DNA of 64,000 nt from Shewanella marina JCM 15074 (GCF_000614975.1 NZ_BALM01000011.1:78157-142156); one strand, 5' to 3'; numbered from the stretch's first letter, positions 44,507 to 58,990 are shown. A program made the numbers and translations. Notes: a model not told the origin generated them from the letters alone.

Positions 44507-45312
44507 TGACTATGCAAGTAACTAGTGATATTCAAACATTACTCAATATTATGGCCAAACTTAGAGATCCTAAGTCTGGCTGTGATTGGGATTTAGCACA
44601 AAACTTTGGTTCTATTGTGCCCTTTACATTGGAAGAGGCCTATGAAGTTGCAGATGCTATTGAGCGAGCTGATTGGCAAGCATTGCCTTCTGAGTTAGGT
44701 GATTTACTGTTTCAAGTCGTATTTTATTGCCAACTTGCGCAAGAGCAGGGCATGTTTGATTTTGGTACGGTAGTGGAACGTATCTCTAATAAGTTAATTA
44801 GTCGTCATCCGCATGTCTTTGTTGATTCAAGCAAGCCCTTATCAAGCAAGGAGTTAAAGCTGCAATGGGAAACGCTTAAGTCAACTGAGCGTGCCGAGCA
44901 GCAACAATACTCGCTATTAGATGATATTCCTCAAGCGATGCCAGCATTATCGCGTTCGATGAAGATCCAAAAGCGAGTTGCGCAAGTGGGCTTTGATTGG
45001 GATGAATTGCCGCCCGTAGTCGCTAAAGTCTATGAAGAGATTGATGAAGTGATGGAGGAGGTCAATATGCCTGCTCGTTCATCGACTCGAATTACAGAGG
45101 AAGTTGGCGATCTATTATTTGCTGTGGTTAACATGGCGCGGCATTTAGGTGTTGAGCCTGAACAAGCGTTGCGACAAGCAAATAGTAAATTTGAGCGACG
45201 TTTTCGTGGTGTTGAAGCATTAGCGGCTACACAGCAAAAGCCGATGCAACAGCACACTTTGGACGAATTAGAGCTATACTGGCAACAAGTGAAATCTGCT
45301 GAAATCAAATAA
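44506..45312 (+). CDS. mazG: Nucleoside triphosphate pyrophosphohydrolase MazG
   Basis: Hydrolyses NTPs to NMP and pyrophosphate, and in E. coli lowers (p)ppGpp effects under starvation. It has two tandem MazG folds: CDWDLAQNFGSIVPFTLEEAYEVADAI with the EExxE/D motif near residue 45, and a second unit with VYEEIDEVMEEV around 175. Its 268 residues match E. coli (263). Its ATG shares one base with the relA stop, so expression is coupled to relA. A second ATG two codons later is an alternative start. There is no terminator directly after it. Confidence 0.95.
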   Translation: MTMQVTSDIQTLLNIMAKLRDPKSGCDWDLAQNFGSIVPFTLEEAYEVADAIERADWQALPSELGDLLFQVVFYCQLAQEQGMFDFGTVVERISNKLISRHPHVFVDSSKPLSSKELKLQWETLKSTERAEQQQYSLLDDIPQAMPALSRSMKIQKRVAQVGFDWDELPPVVAKVYEEIDEVMEEVNMPARSSTRITEEVGDLLFAVVNMARHLGVEPEQALRQANSKFERRFRGVEALAATQQKPMQQHTLDELELYWQQVKSAEIK

Positions 45313-45317
45313 TATTG

Positions 45318-45352
45318 TTCACCTTGCTAAATGTGATTGGTATAACAAGTTA
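45318..45352 (+). repeat. Degenerate MITE end
   Basis: Contains TTGGTATAACAAGT, identical to the 3' side of the solo repeat at 3341-3354, and upstream TTCACCTTGCTAA resembling TCACCTTCTTAA. It is diverged between these blocks, so probably an old copy between mazG and pyrG. Confidence 0.45.
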
Positions 45353-45446
45353 TAAGATGAATATCAGTTAAAATTAAATAAGCGTTGATTCATCAGCTTA
45401 ATATGGATTTTTAATGAAATTTGGCGGAATTTTACATTTAATGTGA

Positions 45447-47183
<1,737 letters not shown>

Positions 47184-47193
47184 TTGAATACTG

Positions 47194-47227
47194 AGGCCGG
47201 ATCCGTGAGGATGCGGCCTTATTTTTT
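47194..47227 (+). terminator. Terminator after pyrG
   Basis: An 11-bp stem with one mismatch (AGGCCGGATCC / GGATGCGGCCT), 4-nt loop, then TATTTTTT. Confidence 0.8.
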
Positions 47228-47282
47228 GTAAGTCTAAGTTTGTCGAAAGAGTTTGAGTTTTACATTTAACTTTTATTTTTAA

Positions 47283-48590
<1,308 letters not shown>

Positions 48591-48606
48591 AAATTAGCTT
48601 TTCCGT

Positions 48607-48635
48607 TAAAAGGCCACCACTAGGTGGCCTTTTTT
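48607..48635 (+). terminator. Terminator after eno
   Basis: Stem AGGCCACC/GGTGGCCT with a 4-nt loop, followed by T6. Confidence 0.92.
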
Positions 48636-48683
48636 GTTGTATGATCGTAGCAATTTTACTTAAACGATAACCAGACGCTGATT

Positions 48684-48962
48684 ATGAAACGTTTCTTGTT
48701 TGTATTACTGCTATTACTTGGTGTAATGCAGCATCGACTATGGTTCGGTGAGAATAGTCTGCCTGAGTATTTTAATTTGTCTCATCAAATTCAATTGCAG
48801 CAACAAAATAATGGCCAGTTGGTTGCTCGTAATCAGGTACTCAAAGAAGAGATCACTGATTTAAGAAGCGGTACTGGTGCATTGGCTGAGCGTGCTCGTA
48901 ATGAACTGGGTATGGTTAAAAAAGGTGAAACTTTTTATCGTGTTGTAGAACCGGTCAAGTAA
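48684..48962 (+). CDS. ftsB: Cell division protein FtsB
   Basis: A 92-residue bitopic protein of the FtsQ-FtsB-FtsL divisome subcomplex. One N-terminal membrane helix (FLFVLLLLLGVMQHRLWFG) leads to a periplasmic leucine-zipper-like coiled coil (LSHQIQLQQQNNGQLVARNQVLKEEI) and the conserved end ERARNELGMVKKGETFYRVV. Its stop overlaps the ispD start (TAATG). The ftsB-ispD-ispF-truD-surE order is conserved in gammaproteobacteria. Confidence 0.95.
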   Translation: MKRFLFVLLLLLGVMQHRLWFGENSLPEYFNLSHQIQLQQQNNGQLVARNQVLKEEITDLRSGTGALAERARNELGMVKKGETFYRVVEPVK

Positions 48963-49666
48963 TGGAGTTTAATGTGAGTAAGCAAGCTGTTGTTGCTATC
49001 GTGCCCGCTGCTGGCATTGGTGCGCGTATGCAGGCAGACAAACCTAAACAATATTTATTGTTAGGTGAGCAGTCCATTTTAGCGCACACCTTAGATACCT
49101 TATTGAGTCATCCGCAAGTGGATCAAGTGATTGTCGCTTTGCATCCTGAAGATCAATTTTTTGCAAGCTTAACTCAAGCTAAGCATCCTAAATTAATTAC
49201 AGTGATTGGTGGTGGTCAACGAGCTGATTCAGTATTAGCGGCGATGAATCAATGTGCCGATAATGCTTGGGCTATGGTGCATGATGCGGCGAGGCCCTGT
49301 TTAACCCATAGCGATATTGATAAATTGCTGGCAGCAAGAGAGCAATTTCCGCAAGGAGCCATCTTAGCAAGCCCGGTACGTGATACGATGAAGCGAGCAT
49401 CTACAGATGGTGTGATTGACCATACCGTTTGTCGAGAGCAATTATGGCACGCATTGACACCACAGCTGTTTCCGGCGGCCAAGTTGCGCCAAAACTTATT
49501 AAATGGTTTAGCGAATGGTGCAACGATTACTGATGAAGCATCGGCGATGGAATGGGCGGGTGAGCACCCAGGATTAGTGAGTGGGCGTAGTGATAACATT
49601 AAAGTGACACACCCAGATGATTTAGCACTTGCTCAGCTGTTTTTATCGCAAATACACAATAAATAG
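48962..49666 (+). CDS. ispD: 2-C-methyl-D-erythritol 4-phosphate cytidylyltransferase
   Basis: Third step of the MEP isoprenoid pathway: transfers CMP to methylerythritol phosphate. The 234 residues have the nucleotide-binding start [22 protein letters not shown], then [14 protein letters not shown] [12 protein letters not shown] and the C-terminal [18 protein letters not shown]. It shares a base with ftsB and precedes ispF by 8 bp, so three genes are tightly linked. An internal GTG at 48974 (MSKQ) is a possible alternative start. Confidence 0.97.
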   Translation: MEFNVSKQAVVAIVPAAGIGARMQADKPKQYLLLGEQSILAHTLDTLLSHPQVDQVIVALHPEDQFFASLTQAKHPKLITVIGGGQRADSVLAAMNQCADNAWAMVHDAARPCLTHSDIDKLLAAREQFPQGAILASPVRDTMKRASTDGVIDHTVCREQLWHALTPQLFPAAKLRQNLLNGLANGATITDEASAMEWAGEHPGLVSGRSDNIKVTHPDDLALAQLFLSQIHNK

Positions 49667-49674
49667 GAAGTCTG

Positions 49675-50157
49675 ATGAATATACGTATTGGTCATGGGTT
49701 TGATGTGCATAAATTTGGCGGTAATAAACCGTTAATGCTTGGCGGAATTGAAGTTGCCTATGATATGGGATTGATTGCCCATTCTGATGGTGATGTTGTA
49801 TTACACGCTGTGACAGATGCTATTCTTGGTGCAATGGCATTAGGAGATATTGGTAAGCATTTTCCTGATACCGATAGCGAATTTGAAGGTGCTGATAGTC
49901 GTCAATTATTGAAGCATTGTTATCAGTTAGCTACTCAAAAAGGCTTTGTAATTGGTAATTTAGATGTCACCATTATTGCACAAGCACCAAAGATGTTGCC
50001 TTATATTAGTGCTATGCGTGAATGCATTGCGCTAGATTTGGCGACAGATATTGACAATATTAATGTCAAAGCGACAACGACAGAAAAGCTTGGCTTTACT
50101 GGTCGTAAAGAAGGTATCGCTGTTGAGTCAGTCGTACTAATGATTAAGTCAGCGTAA
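49675..50157 (+). CDS. ispF: 2-C-methyl-D-erythritol 2,4-cyclodiphosphate synthase
   Basis: Fifth step of the MEP pathway. The 160-residue trimeric zinc enzyme shows the N-terminal [13 protein letters not shown] with zinc ligands Asp and His. [32 protein letters not shown] follows (core [10 protein letters not shown]) and the end is [17 protein letters not shown]. It follows ispD closely; truD is 31 bp downstream. Confidence 0.98.
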   Translation: MNIRIGHGFDVHKFGGNKPLMLGGIEVAYDMGLIAHSDGDVVLHAVTDAILGAMALGDIGKHFPDTDSEFEGADSRQLLKHCYQLATQKGFVIGNLDVTIIAQAPKMLPYISAMRECIALDLATDIDNINVKATTTEKLGFTGRKEGIAVESVVLMIKSA

Positions 50158-50188
50158 CCAAAATTACGTTTAATATATAGAAAATACC

Positions 50189-51256
50189 ATGAATTCATTA
50201 CATTATCTTTTTGAACAACCTACGGCTACAGCCGATCTTCGTACTCATAATAGCGATTTTATCGTGAAGGAGATTTTGCCATTTTTACCGACAGGTGAAG
50301 GCGAACATCACCTATTACATGTACGTAAAGATGGTCTTAATACCGTTCAAGTCGCTGAGATGTTAGCTAAATTTGCTAAGGTACATCCAAAAGAGGTGAC
50401 TTACGCAGGTCAGAAAGATAAAAATGCGGTCACTGAACAGTGGTTCGGCATCCGTATTCCAGGCAAAGAAACACCAGATTGGATGAGTTTAAATAGCGAT
50501 CAATTGACCATTATGACCGCATCTCGTCATACTAAAAAATTACGTATTGGTGCTTTAGTGGGTAACCGTTTTGAGCTAACACTACGTAATGTCAGCGATA
50601 TGGATCAACTGCTTGCCCGATTAGAAAAAATTGCAGTAACAGGTGTACCTAACTATTTTGGTGAACAGCGCTTTGGGCATGACGGTAAAAACCTAGTATT
50701 TGGCCGCCAAATGTTTGAAGGCCGTAAAGTTAAAGACCGTAATAAGCGCAGCATGTATTTATCAGCCGTGCGCTCTAACTTATTTAACCAAGTGGTTTCA
50801 TATCGTTTAGCACAGTATGGTGTAGCTACGATCACTGGCGACTGTGTCATGTTAGCGGGTAGCAAAAGCTATTTTGTCGCTGAGCAGTGGGATGATGCGT
50901 TAAATAAGCGTTTAGCAGAACATGATATTCAATTATCTGCACCTATGTGGGGTCGTGGTTTACCATTAGCACAAGCAGATGCTGCAATGATGGAAGCTAA
51001 AGCAATTGAAGATTTAGCAGCAGATTGCAATGGTTTAGAAATGGCTGGTTTAGATCAAGAGCGCCGCCCATTACTGTTAATTCCGCAAGGGTTAAAGCAC
51101 CGTGTTGAAGGTGATGTTATTACTGTTGAGTTTATGCTGCCAGCTGGTAGTTTTGCGACTTCAGTATTGCGTGAATTGGTTAATTATGAAGACGTGCAAG
51201 AACGTTTATTTAAAGAGCGCCGCGCTCAACAGTTAGCTGAGCAATCACAAGCATAA
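50189..51256 (+). CDS. truD: tRNA pseudouridine(13) synthase
   Basis: Converts U13 of tRNA-Glu to pseudouridine. The 355 residues carry the TruD signature [18 protein letters not shown] with the catalytic Asp, the fold-specific [12 protein letters not shown], and the C-terminal [17 protein letters not shown]. The stop and the surE ATG overlap (TAATG). Length matches E. coli (349). Confidence 0.97.
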   Translation: MNSLHYLFEQPTATADLRTHNSDFIVKEILPFLPTGEGEHHLLHVRKDGLNTVQVAEMLAKFAKVHPKEVTYAGQKDKNAVTEQWFGIRIPGKETPDWMSLNSDQLTIMTASRHTKKLRIGALVGNRFELTLRNVSDMDQLLARLEKIAVTGVPNYFGEQRFGHDGKNLVFGRQMFEGRKVKDRNKRSMYLSAVRSNLFNQVVSYRLAQYGVATITGDCVMLAGSKSYFVAEQWDDALNKRLAEHDIQLSAPMWGRGLPLAQADAAMMEAKAIEDLAADCNGLEMAGLDQERRPLLLIPQGLKHRVEGDVITVEFMLPAGSFATSVLRELVNYEDVQERLFKERRAQQLAEQSQA

Positions 51257-51990
51257 TGAAGATATTACTTAGCAATGATGATGGTGTTTTAGCACCAGGA
51301 ATTAATATACTGGCACAAACATTATCTGAATTTGCTGAGGTAATGATGATTGCACCTGACCGCAACTGTTCAGGTGCAAGTACCGCGCTAACGTTAATTA
51401 ATCCTGTCCGTATGCAGCATTTATCTGAGCTTCAGATTGCTTGTAGTGGTACTCCTGCTGATTGTGTCCATATCGGTGTTCGAGAATTATATCAACCTGA
51501 TCTTGTTATATCGGGTATCAATGCTGGTGCTAATTTAGGGGATGATACTTTATATTCTGGTACGGTAGGCGCTGCAATAGAAGGGCGTTTTTTAGGGTTA
51601 CCAGCAATTGCTGTTTCATTAGTGGGTAAGCAACACTATCAAACGGCAGCAGTATATACCTTGAAAATAGTGAATGCGCTCAATTCTATACCGTTAGATA
51701 GCAATCAGATTTTAAATATAAATGTTCCAGATTTGCCATTAGCGCAAATTAAAGGGATAAAGGTTACTCGATTAGGCGTGAGAAAGCCTGCTGCTGATAT
51801 TATTTGCCAGCAAGATCCTGCTGGCAGGGATATTTATTGGTTAGGGGCATTAGGTCAACCAGATGATCGCAATGATGATACCGATTTTGCTGCGATTGCG
51901 GCAGGGTATGTTTCTATCACACCATTAACGGTTGATTTAACGGCATATAAAAAAATAACACCATTACAAGAGTGGGTAGCACATTTATGA
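51256..51990 (+). CDS. surE: 5'/3'-nucleotidase SurE
   Basis: A stationary-phase survival nucleotidase of 244 residues. The start [11 protein letters not shown] contains the metal-binding Asp pair, followed by [25 protein letters not shown] and the metal-site Asn in [22 protein letters not shown]. It overlaps truD by one base and pcm by four (ATGA), so the surE-pcm-nlpD-rpoS stationary-phase block is compact, as in E. coli. Confidence 0.97.
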   Translation: MKILLSNDDGVLAPGINILAQTLSEFAEVMMIAPDRNCSGASTALTLINPVRMQHLSELQIACSGTPADCVHIGVRELYQPDLVISGINAGANLGDDTLYSGTVGAAIEGRFLGLPAIAVSLVGKQHYQTAAVYTLKIVNALNSIPLDSNQILNINVPDLPLAQIKGIKVTRLGVRKPAADIICQQDPAGRDIYWLGALGQPDDRNDDTDFAAIAAGYVSITPLTVDLTAYKKITPLQEWVAHL

Positions 51991-52621
51991 GATTCATCTC
52001 TACTGCGGCAGCTAAAAACTTAACAGATAAGCTTAGACAAGCAGGTATTGCTAATGAGCAGGTGTTAAACGTTATAGCTAATACGCCTAGAGAATTATTT
52101 GTAGATGACGCCCTTGCGCATAAAGCTTATGAAAATACGGCATTACCGATAGGTTTAGGTCAAACCATTTCACAGCCATATATTGTTGCTCGAATGACCG
52201 AAATTTTATTGCAAAAGCCAGCTTATAAAGTATTAGAAATAGGTACAGGTTCTGGTTATCAAGCCGCAATACTCGCGCCACTGGTTGAACAACTATTTAC
52301 GGTTGAGCGAATCAAAGCGTTACAAATTAAAGCACGAATGCGCTTAAAGCGTCTTGATTTGCATAATATTGCTTATAAGTATGCCGATGGTTGGCAAGGA
52401 TGGGCTAATAGAGGCCCATTTGATGCATTATCGTTACTGCTGCCGCTAAAGAGATACCGCAGGCATTGTTGCTACAATTGCAAGATGGTGGCCGTTTGAT
52501 TATTCCTGTTGGTGAACTGCAGCAGCAATTATTATGTGTTGAACGTAGCCAAGATCAATTTTTCTCAACCGTGATTGAAGCTGTTAAATTTGTGCCATTA
52601 GTGAATGGCGGTCTAGCTTAA
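51987..52621 (+). CDS. pcm: Protein-L-isoaspartate O-methyltransferase, one frame break
   Basis: Repairs isoaspartyl residues in aged proteins using SAM. The start at 51987 overlaps the surE stop (ATGA). Motifs: [20 protein letters not shown] and [16 protein letters not shown]. The frame breaks near 52427: GPFDA is followed by garbage and a stop at 52499. Restoring one A (AA read as A) gives [16 protein letters not shown] and runs through LIIPVG to the stop at 52621. That makes 211 residues, the normal family length. I treat it as a base loss in sequencing. Confidence 0.92.
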
Positions 52622-52668
52622 GGGTTTTTAATTTCGATGCTGTTGATGATTGTAGAGAAGTGCCGTTA

Positions 52669-53517
52669 ATGAATAGATTAAGCATTGTATTTATTATGCT
52701 GTTGCTTATCAGTGGTTGTAGTTTTCAAGCGACTCGTCCTGCGCCAGTGGTGAGCTTATCTAATGATCTGCAACCAAGTATTGGCAAAGGGAGTATTCGA
52801 ACCAGCCAGTATCGAGTCCAAAAAGGTGACACTTTATATTCAATTGCTTGGGGCGCAGATAAGAATTTCCAAGAAGTCGCACGATTGAATGATTTAAAAG
52901 AGCCATATACTATTTACCCTGGTCAGTTACTGAGTCTTTCGTATAAAAAAACGCCAAATAAGCCATCAACTGGTACTACATCTCAGCCCCCTAAAAAGAA
53001 AGTAGATAAAAAACAAAGTACTACCAATATTAGACCAAAGTCTAACAGTCAAAAACCACTTGAACCCAAAGATAAAGCTCAGTATTCTGAAGTTAAGCAA
53101 CAATCTGTAAACAAAGTTAACCAAAGTGCATCAACCGATCAAACGGTAAAACAATGGTACTGGCCGGCGAAAGGTCGAGTTATCGGATACTTCTCAGCAA
53201 CAGAACAAGGCCGAAATGGCATCAAAATTGCTGGTAAACGTGGTGAGCCGATAACAGCTGCTGCTGCAGGACGTGTTGTTTATGCTGGTAGTGCATTAAG
53301 AGGTTACGGTAACTTGGTTATTATTAAACATAACGATGATTACCTCAGCGCTTATGCACATGCTGAAAAGATTACAGTAAAAGAGAAGCAGTTTGTTAAA
53401 GCTGGCCAAATGGTTGCTACGATGGGAAGTTCAGGGACGAATAAAGTGATGTTACATTTTGAAATCCGTTACCACGGGAAGTCGGTAAATCCCCTCAATT
53501 TTTTACCTAAGCACTAA
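52669..53517 (+). CDS. nlpD: Murein hydrolase activator NlpD
   Basis: An outer-membrane lipoprotein that activates amidase AmiC at the septum. From 52669 (AGAGAAG ribosome site upstream) it has a lipobox (LISGC), a LysM domain (YRVQKGDTLYSIAWG, about residues 45-90), a Lys/Gln/Pro-rich linker, and a C-terminal LytM domain. The zinc ligands of active LytM enzymes are partly lost (VMLHFEIR rather than HLHFEI), as in E. coli NlpD. The promoter of rpoS is expected inside this gene. Confidence 0.95.
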   Translation: MNRLSIVFIMLLLISGCSFQATRPAPVVSLSNDLQPSIGKGSIRTSQYRVQKGDTLYSIAWGADKNFQEVARLNDLKEPYTIYPGQLLSLSYKKTPNKPSTGTTSQPPKKKVDKKQSTTNIRPKSNSQKPLEPKDKAQYSEVKQQSVNKVNQSASTDQTVKQWYWPAKGRVIGYFSATEQGRNGIKIAGKRGEPITAAAAGRVVYAGSALRGYGNLVIIKHNDDYLSAYAHAEKITVKEKQFVKAGQMVATMGSSGTNKVMLHFEIRYHGKSVNPLNFLPKH

Positions 53518-53590
53518 TTGTGTTTAGTCGCCAATTTGGCATCAGTGTCGGTTAAGACGTGATTTTATCTGCTAAATTTGGGAGACGTTT

Positions 53591-54568
53591 ATGGTACAGA
53601 AATCTAATAGTTCATCAGCACTATCAGAATATCCAGTTGACGCCGTAAAAACTGGGCATGCTAAAAAAACAACTGCATCTGAACAAGAGAATAATTCAGA
53701 GTTAGAACAACAGACTCAAACTGATATCCAGAAAAACCTAGATGCGACACAGCTCTATTTGAGTGAAATTGGCTTCTCGCCACTGCTAAGTGCGGAAGAA
53801 GAAGTCTTTTTTTCTCGTAAAGCATTAAAAGGTTGTGAAAAATCACGTAATCGCATGATTGAAAGCAATTTGCGACTTGTTGTTAAAATTGCGAGGCGTT
53901 ATAACAATCGTGGTCTGGCCTTACTCGATTTAATTGAAGAAGGTAACCTAGGTCTGATCCGTGCGGTAGAAAAATTTGATCCTGAAAAAGGGTTTAGATT
54001 TTCAACCTATGCAACTTGGTGGATTCGACAGACGATTGAACGTGCCATTATGAATCAAACCCGTACGATTCGTTTGCCTATTCATGTGGTCAAAGAGTTA
54101 AATGTATATTTGCGTACTGCTCGTGAATTAGCTCATAAGTTAGATCATGAGCCTACAGCAGAAGAAATTGCAGATAAACTCGACTTACCAAGCAGTGATG
54201 TCAGCAAAATGCTTAAGTTGAATGAGCGTATTACTTCTGTTGATACACCGTTAGGTGGTGAGAATGATAAAGCACTACTCGATGTGATTGCTGATGATGA
54301 TCAAGTAGGACCAGATCACAAAGTGCAAACAGATGATATTTCAGAGTCTGTAGTAAAATGGCTAAATGAACTCAATGTAAAACAACGAGAAGTATTAGTT
54401 CGCCGTTTTGGTTTGATGGGGTATGAGCCATCAACCTTAGAAGATGTAGGTACTGAAATCGGTTTAACACGAGAACGAGTGAGACAAATACAAGTAGAAG
54501 CATTACGCCGTTTACGTGATTTACTCAGCGAGCAAGGTTTGTCAGTAGAAGCATTATTTAAATCATAG
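53591..54568 (+). CDS. rpoS: RNA polymerase sigma factor RpoS
   Basis: The stationary-phase and general-stress sigma factor. Its 325 residues carry region 1.2 ([16 protein letters not shown]), region 2 ([38 protein letters not shown]; core NLRLVVKIA), region 3 and region 4 ([27 protein letters not shown]). GGGAG lies 6 bp before the ATG. A terminator follows the stop. Slightly shorter than E. coli RpoS (330). Confidence 0.98.
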   Translation: MVQKSNSSSALSEYPVDAVKTGHAKKTTASEQENNSELEQQTQTDIQKNLDATQLYLSEIGFSPLLSAEEEVFFSRKALKGCEKSRNRMIESNLRLVVKIARRYNNRGLALLDLIEEGNLGLIRAVEKFDPEKGFRFSTYATWWIRQTIERAIMNQTRTIRLPIHVVKELNVYLRTARELAHKLDHEPTAEEIADKLDLPSSDVSKMLKLNERITSVDTPLGGENDKALLDVIADDDQVGPDHKVQTDDISESVVKWLNELNVKQREVLVRRFGLMGYEPSTLEDVGTEIGLTRERVRQIQVEALRRLRDLLSEQGLSVEALFKS

Positions 54569-54590
54569 TCTTTACTCGGTACTAGAGATT

Positions 54591-54617
54591 AAAAAGCACA
54601 TCCTTAGATGTGCTTTT
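54591..54617. terminator. Bidirectional terminator between rpoS and mutS
   Basis: Perfect stem AAAAAGCACATC/GATGTGCTTTTT with a 3-nt CTT/TA loop, between convergent genes. Confidence 0.92.
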
Positions 54618-54628
54618 TGTTTTTAATA

Positions 54629-57188
54629 CTACTGATTTAATTGTTTTAAGCGATAAATTAAATCCAATGCCTGACGTGGGCTTAACTCATCAGGCTTAAC
54701 ATTATCTAATTCTAGTGCAACCATTGAACGTTCCGGTTCTGCTAGGCTTAGACTTTGCTGGATAGGCATCGCATCACTGCGCACATCACGCTGTTCCAAT
54801 TGTTGTAATTTTCGTTTTGCTGCTTTTATCACTGTACTCGGTACACCAGCCAGCGCAGCTACTTGCAAACCATAGCTCTTGCTTGCTGCACCTTCTTGTA
54901 CCGCGTGCATAAAGGCGATAGTGTCATCATGTTCAATGGCATCTAAATGGACATTATGCACATTATCAAGTAATTCAGGCAGGCTTGTTAATTCAAAGTA
55001 ATGAGTAGCAAATAAGGTCATCGCCTTCACTTTCTTAGCGAGATACTCTGCCGCAGACCATGCTAGTGATAAACCATCATAGGTTGATGTACCACGACCA
55101 ATTTCATCCATTAATACCAAACTATTGGCGCTGGCATTGTGCAAAATATTGGCGGTTTCAGTCATTTCGACCATAAAGGTTGAACGGCCAGAAGCTAAAT
55201 CATCTGATGCACCAATTCGGGTGAATATACGATCAATTGGACCAATAACAGCTTGAGTCGCTGGTACAAAACAGCCAATATGTGCCATGAGCGTGATTAA
55301 TGCCGTTTGACGCATATAGGTAGATTTACCGCCCATGTTTGGGCCTGTAACAATTAGCATTTTACGCTGGTTATTAAGATTAACCGGATTGGCGATAAAC
55401 GGTGATTGGCTCACTTGTTCAACAACTGGGTGACGACCTTCAGTAATATTGATACCTGATTGCGTCGTTAATTGCGGGCATTGATAGTTAAGCACTTCAG
55501 CACGTTCTGCAAAGTTGCTGAGGACATCTAATTCCGCAGCAGCTTGAGCAAAGAGCTGTAATAGGTGTAATTTAGGTAAAATAAGATCGAATAACTCTTC
55601 CCACAGTTTCTTTTCTAGTGCTAATGCACGCCCTTGGCTAGAAAGTACTTTTTCTTCGTGTTCTTTTAATTCTGGGGTGATGTAGCGTTCCGTGTTTTTA
55701 AGGGTTTGACGACGCTGGTAACTTAATGGCACATCATCAGACTCACGGCGACTCACTTCAATGTAGTAGCCATGTACACGGTTGTAACCTACTTTTAGCG
55801 TTGATAAACCTGTTTGTGCTTTTTCTCTTGCTTCCATTTCTGCAAGATAATCCGTTGCACCATCACTTAAATGACGCCATTCATCTAGTTCACTGTTATA
55901 ACCATTACGGATCACACCACCATCACGGATTAATACCGGAGGATTATCAATAATTGCACGTTCTAGTAATTGGTGTTCTTCTGGGAATTCACCTAATTTA
56001 ACGGCCAGATCTTGTAAATATTGGCATTGAGTTTGGCTGAGTAATTGCTGTATTTCAGGCAATAGTGCTAACGCTTGGCGTAAGCGGGCAAAGTCTCTTG
56101 GTCTAGCACTTCTTATGGCAAGACGCGCCATAATACGTTCAACATCGCCTAAGGCTTTAAGTTGTTCATGTAAGGCTTCAAAATCACCTGAACTCAAGAG
56201 CGTTTGTACCGCCTGTTGGCGTGCAATAATCTTGTTGTGATCGGTTAATGGCTGATGGATCCAACGCTGTAGCATACGACTGCCCATTGGCGTAGCCGTA
56301 TTATCGATTACTGCTGCAAGGGTGTTTTCACGGCCACCACTTAAATTGATGGTTAACTCTAAGTTACGGCGAGTTGCGGCATCTAATACAATACTGTCAG
56401 TTTGGTTAATGCGAATAATAGAATTAATATGTGGCAGCGCTGTACGTTGGGTATCTTTGACGTACTGCATTAAACAGCCGGCAGCTTGCAGTGCAAGGCG
56501 TGCATCACCGATACCAAAACCGTGTAAATCTTTAGTACCAAACTGAGCTAATAACAGATGTATAGAAGTGTCGTAGTCAAACTCCCATTCAGGGCGACGA
56601 CGCTTACCTTTGCAGTGTTCGATTAGGCTGAGCTCTGCGAAATCTTCGCTATATAGGAGTTCAACTGTTGGTACGTTGTAATTCTGCTTCTAATGCTTCT
56701 TGTGTTTCAAGCTCGCAAATAACAAAGCGACCAGAAGCAACATCAAGTGTCGCATAACCATAGCCGATTTTTCCTTGATAAACTGCGGCTAACAGATTGT
56801 CTTGACGCTCTTGTAATAAAGCCTCATCGGTTAAGGTACCTGGCGTCACAATACGGACAACCTTACGTTCAACTGGTCCCTTTGAGGTGGCTGGGTCGCC
56901 AATTTGCTCGCAGATTGCTACCGATTGACCAATCTGAACTAACTTTGCCAAATAGCCTTCAACAGCATGGTAAGGAATACCTGCCATTGGAATAGGATCG
57001 CCGCCACTTTTACCTCGTGCAGTGAGCGAAATACCTAACATTTCAGATGCTTTTTTAGCGTCATCATGAAACAGTTCATAAAAGTCACCCATACGATAAA
57101 ATAGCAACATATCAGGGTGTGCTGCTTTCATGGTTAGGTATTGACGCATCATCGGCGTATGTTTTTCTAAATTCGAGATATCAGTCAT
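54629..57188 (-). CDS. mutS: DNA mismatch repair protein MutS, one frame break
   Basis: Recognises mismatches and starts methyl-directed repair. The N-terminal part has the mismatch-reading [11 protein letters not shown] motif, and the C-terminal ATPase has [26 protein letters not shown] and the [17 protein letters not shown] region. The frame breaks near 56667: ELQRTNS-stop. Restoring two C (CCC read as C) gives [18 protein letters not shown], which matches E. coli ELQRTNPAELLYAEDFAE, and a full 853 residues. It lies convergent with rpoS and divergent from recA. Confidence 0.93.
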
Positions 57189-57381
57189 AGTGTCTATTAA
57201 GTCTGCTCAATAATAATAAACGACAGGGTATGTCGTGAGGCAATGCAGCAGATTCTACCCTATTTAGTTGTCATTATCTGCATTAGAACAATTGAAGTAA
57301 TCTGAATTCTGTAACGTCAAGTCGCTTGGGGATATATCACCGATTAACGCAATTTGAAAAAAACTTAATCACAGGGCTTGA

Positions 57382-57401
57382 TACTGTATGATTGTACAGT
57401 A
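57382..57401 (+). promoter_or_regulatory. LexA box of recA
   Basis: TACTGTATGATTGTACAGTA: a near-perfect SOS box (CTG-N10-CAG, TA at both ends), 78 bp before the recA start in the 291-bp gap to mutS. The rest of that gap shows no gene. Confidence 0.93.
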
Positions 57402-57479
57402 TACTAGGTGCAACTTAGAAATATGTCACCGTAATCGACTTTAGTTAGCGACGTTATCGCTGCATAAGAGGGAAGAGTA

Positions 57480-58547
57480 ATGAAGATAGATCCAAATAAA
57501 GAAAAAGCACTTGCTGCTGTGTTAGGGCAGATTGAAAAACAATTTGGTAAAGGTTCTATTATGAAATTGGGCGAAGACCGCTCAATGGATGTTGAAACTA
57601 TTTCAACAGGCTCGCTTTCTCTTGATGTTGCATTGGGTGCTGGTGGCTTACCGATGGGCCGTATCGTTGAGATTTATGGTCCAGAATCATCAGGTAAAAC
57701 AACACTAACTTTAGAAGTGATTGCCGCTGCGCAAAAACAAGGCAAAGTTTGTGCTTTTATTGATGCAGAGCATGCACTTGATCCTATCTATGCACAAAAA
57801 TTGGGTGTAGATATTGATAATTTACTTTGTTCACAACCTGATACGGGTGAGCAAGCTTTAGAAATCTGTGATGCGTTAACTCGCTCTGGTGCTGTTGACG
57901 TCATTATTGTTGACTCTGTAGCGGCATTAACACCAAAAGCTGAAATTGAAGGTGAGATTGGTGATTCTCATATGGGTCTTGCGGCGCGTATGATGAGCCA
58001 AGCAATGCGTAAGCTTGCTGGTAACCTTAAGCAATCGAATACACTACTTATCTTCATTAACCAAATTCGTATGAAGATTGGCGTGATGTTTGGTAACCCT
58101 GAAACGACTACTGGTGGTAATGCGCTTAAGTTTTATGCGTCAGTTCGTCTAGATATCCGCCGTACTGGTGCGATCAAAGAAGGCGATGAAGTTGTTGGTA
58201 ACGAAACTCGCGTTAAAGTGGTGAAGAACAAGGTTGCAGCACCCTTTAAACAAGCTGAGTTCCAAATTTTATATGGCCGTGGTATTAACCGTACTGGTGA
58301 GTTAGTTGACTTAGGTGTTGCTCATAAACTTGTTGAGAAAGCGGGTGCATGGTACAGCTATAAAGGCGATAAAATTGGTCAAGGTCGCGCTAATGCCGGT
58401 AAGTACTTGACTGAAAACCCAGAAATCGCTGCTGAAATTGAAAAAGCATTACGCGACAAGTTATTGCATAAAGAAGATGCGGCAGCTGCTGCGTCAGGCA
58501 GTGACGCTGCTGATGGTTTTGATAAAGAAACTGGTGAAGTATTCTGA
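57480..58547 (+). CDS. recA: Recombinase RecA
   Basis: The strand-exchange protein and SOS co-protease. Its 355 residues include Walker [10 protein letters not shown], the catalytic [27 protein letters not shown] region with loop L2, and the acidic/Ala-rich C-terminal tail ([22 protein letters not shown]). GAGGGAAGAG lies just before the ATG. The TGA stop overlaps a possible CTG start of recX. Confidence 0.99.
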   Translation: MKIDPNKEKALAAVLGQIEKQFGKGSIMKLGEDRSMDVETISTGSLSLDVALGAGGLPMGRIVEIYGPESSGKTTLTLEVIAAAQKQGKVCAFIDAEHALDPIYAQKLGVDIDNLLCSQPDTGEQALEICDALTRSGAVDVIIVDSVAALTPKAEIEGEIGDSHMGLAARMMSQAMRKLAGNLKQSNTLLIFINQIRMKIGVMFGNPETTTGGNALKFYASVRLDIRRTGAIKEGDEVVGNETRVKVVKNKVAAPFKQAEFQILYGRGINRTGELVDLGVAHKLVEKAGAWYSYKGDKIGQGRANAGKYLTENPEIAAEIEKALRDKLLHKEDAAAAASGSDAADGFDKETGEVF

Positions 58548-58990
58548 TCCAGCAAGCCAGACAAATCGCGGTAGCGCTATTAGCGCGCCGCGATCATTCT
58601 CGCCATGAAGTGGTGTTGAAGTTACAACAAAAAGAGATTTCGGCTGAAATTGCAGAGCAAGTCGCCACTGAATATGAGTCGCGTGGCTATATTGATGATA
58701 GCCGTTACAGTGCCATTGTTATTCGCAGTCATATTAGCAAGGGGCATGGCCCAATCCGTATTAAGCAAGCCTTGGCACAAAAAGGTGTTGATAAGCAGAT
58801 TATCAATCAGGTATTCGATCAATCTGATTGTGATTGGTATGAACTCGCGAGAATGAAAGCGCAAAAAAAATACCAAGATAAGCCAATTACTGAGGCTAAA
58901 GAGCGTGCTAAACGTATTCGATTTTTAGTCGGTCAAGGTTTTAGTTTTGACCAAATTGCTTATGCGCTTGATTATGATCCCGACCAATAG
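58544..58990 (+). CDS. recX: Regulatory protein RecX, probable non-ATG start
   Basis: Inhibits RecA filament growth. The conserved body is [26 protein letters not shown] and the three-helix repeats behind it. The first conventional start in the frame is GTG at 58610, but that removes the conserved N-terminal helix ([20 protein letters not shown]), which is fully encoded upstream. A TGA at 58535 limits extension, leaving CTG at 58544 or ATT at 58541. The CTG sits in CTGA with the recA stop, like a usual ATGA overlap. With CTG the product has 148 residues, normal for RecX. Confidence 0.85.
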   Translation: MIQQARQIAVALLARRDHSRHEVVLKLQQKEISAEIAEQVATEYESRGYIDDSRYSAIVIRSHISKGHGPIRIKQALAQKGVDKQIINQVFDQSDCDWYELARMKAQKKYQDKPITEAKERAKRIRFLVGQGFSFDQIAYALDYDPDQ

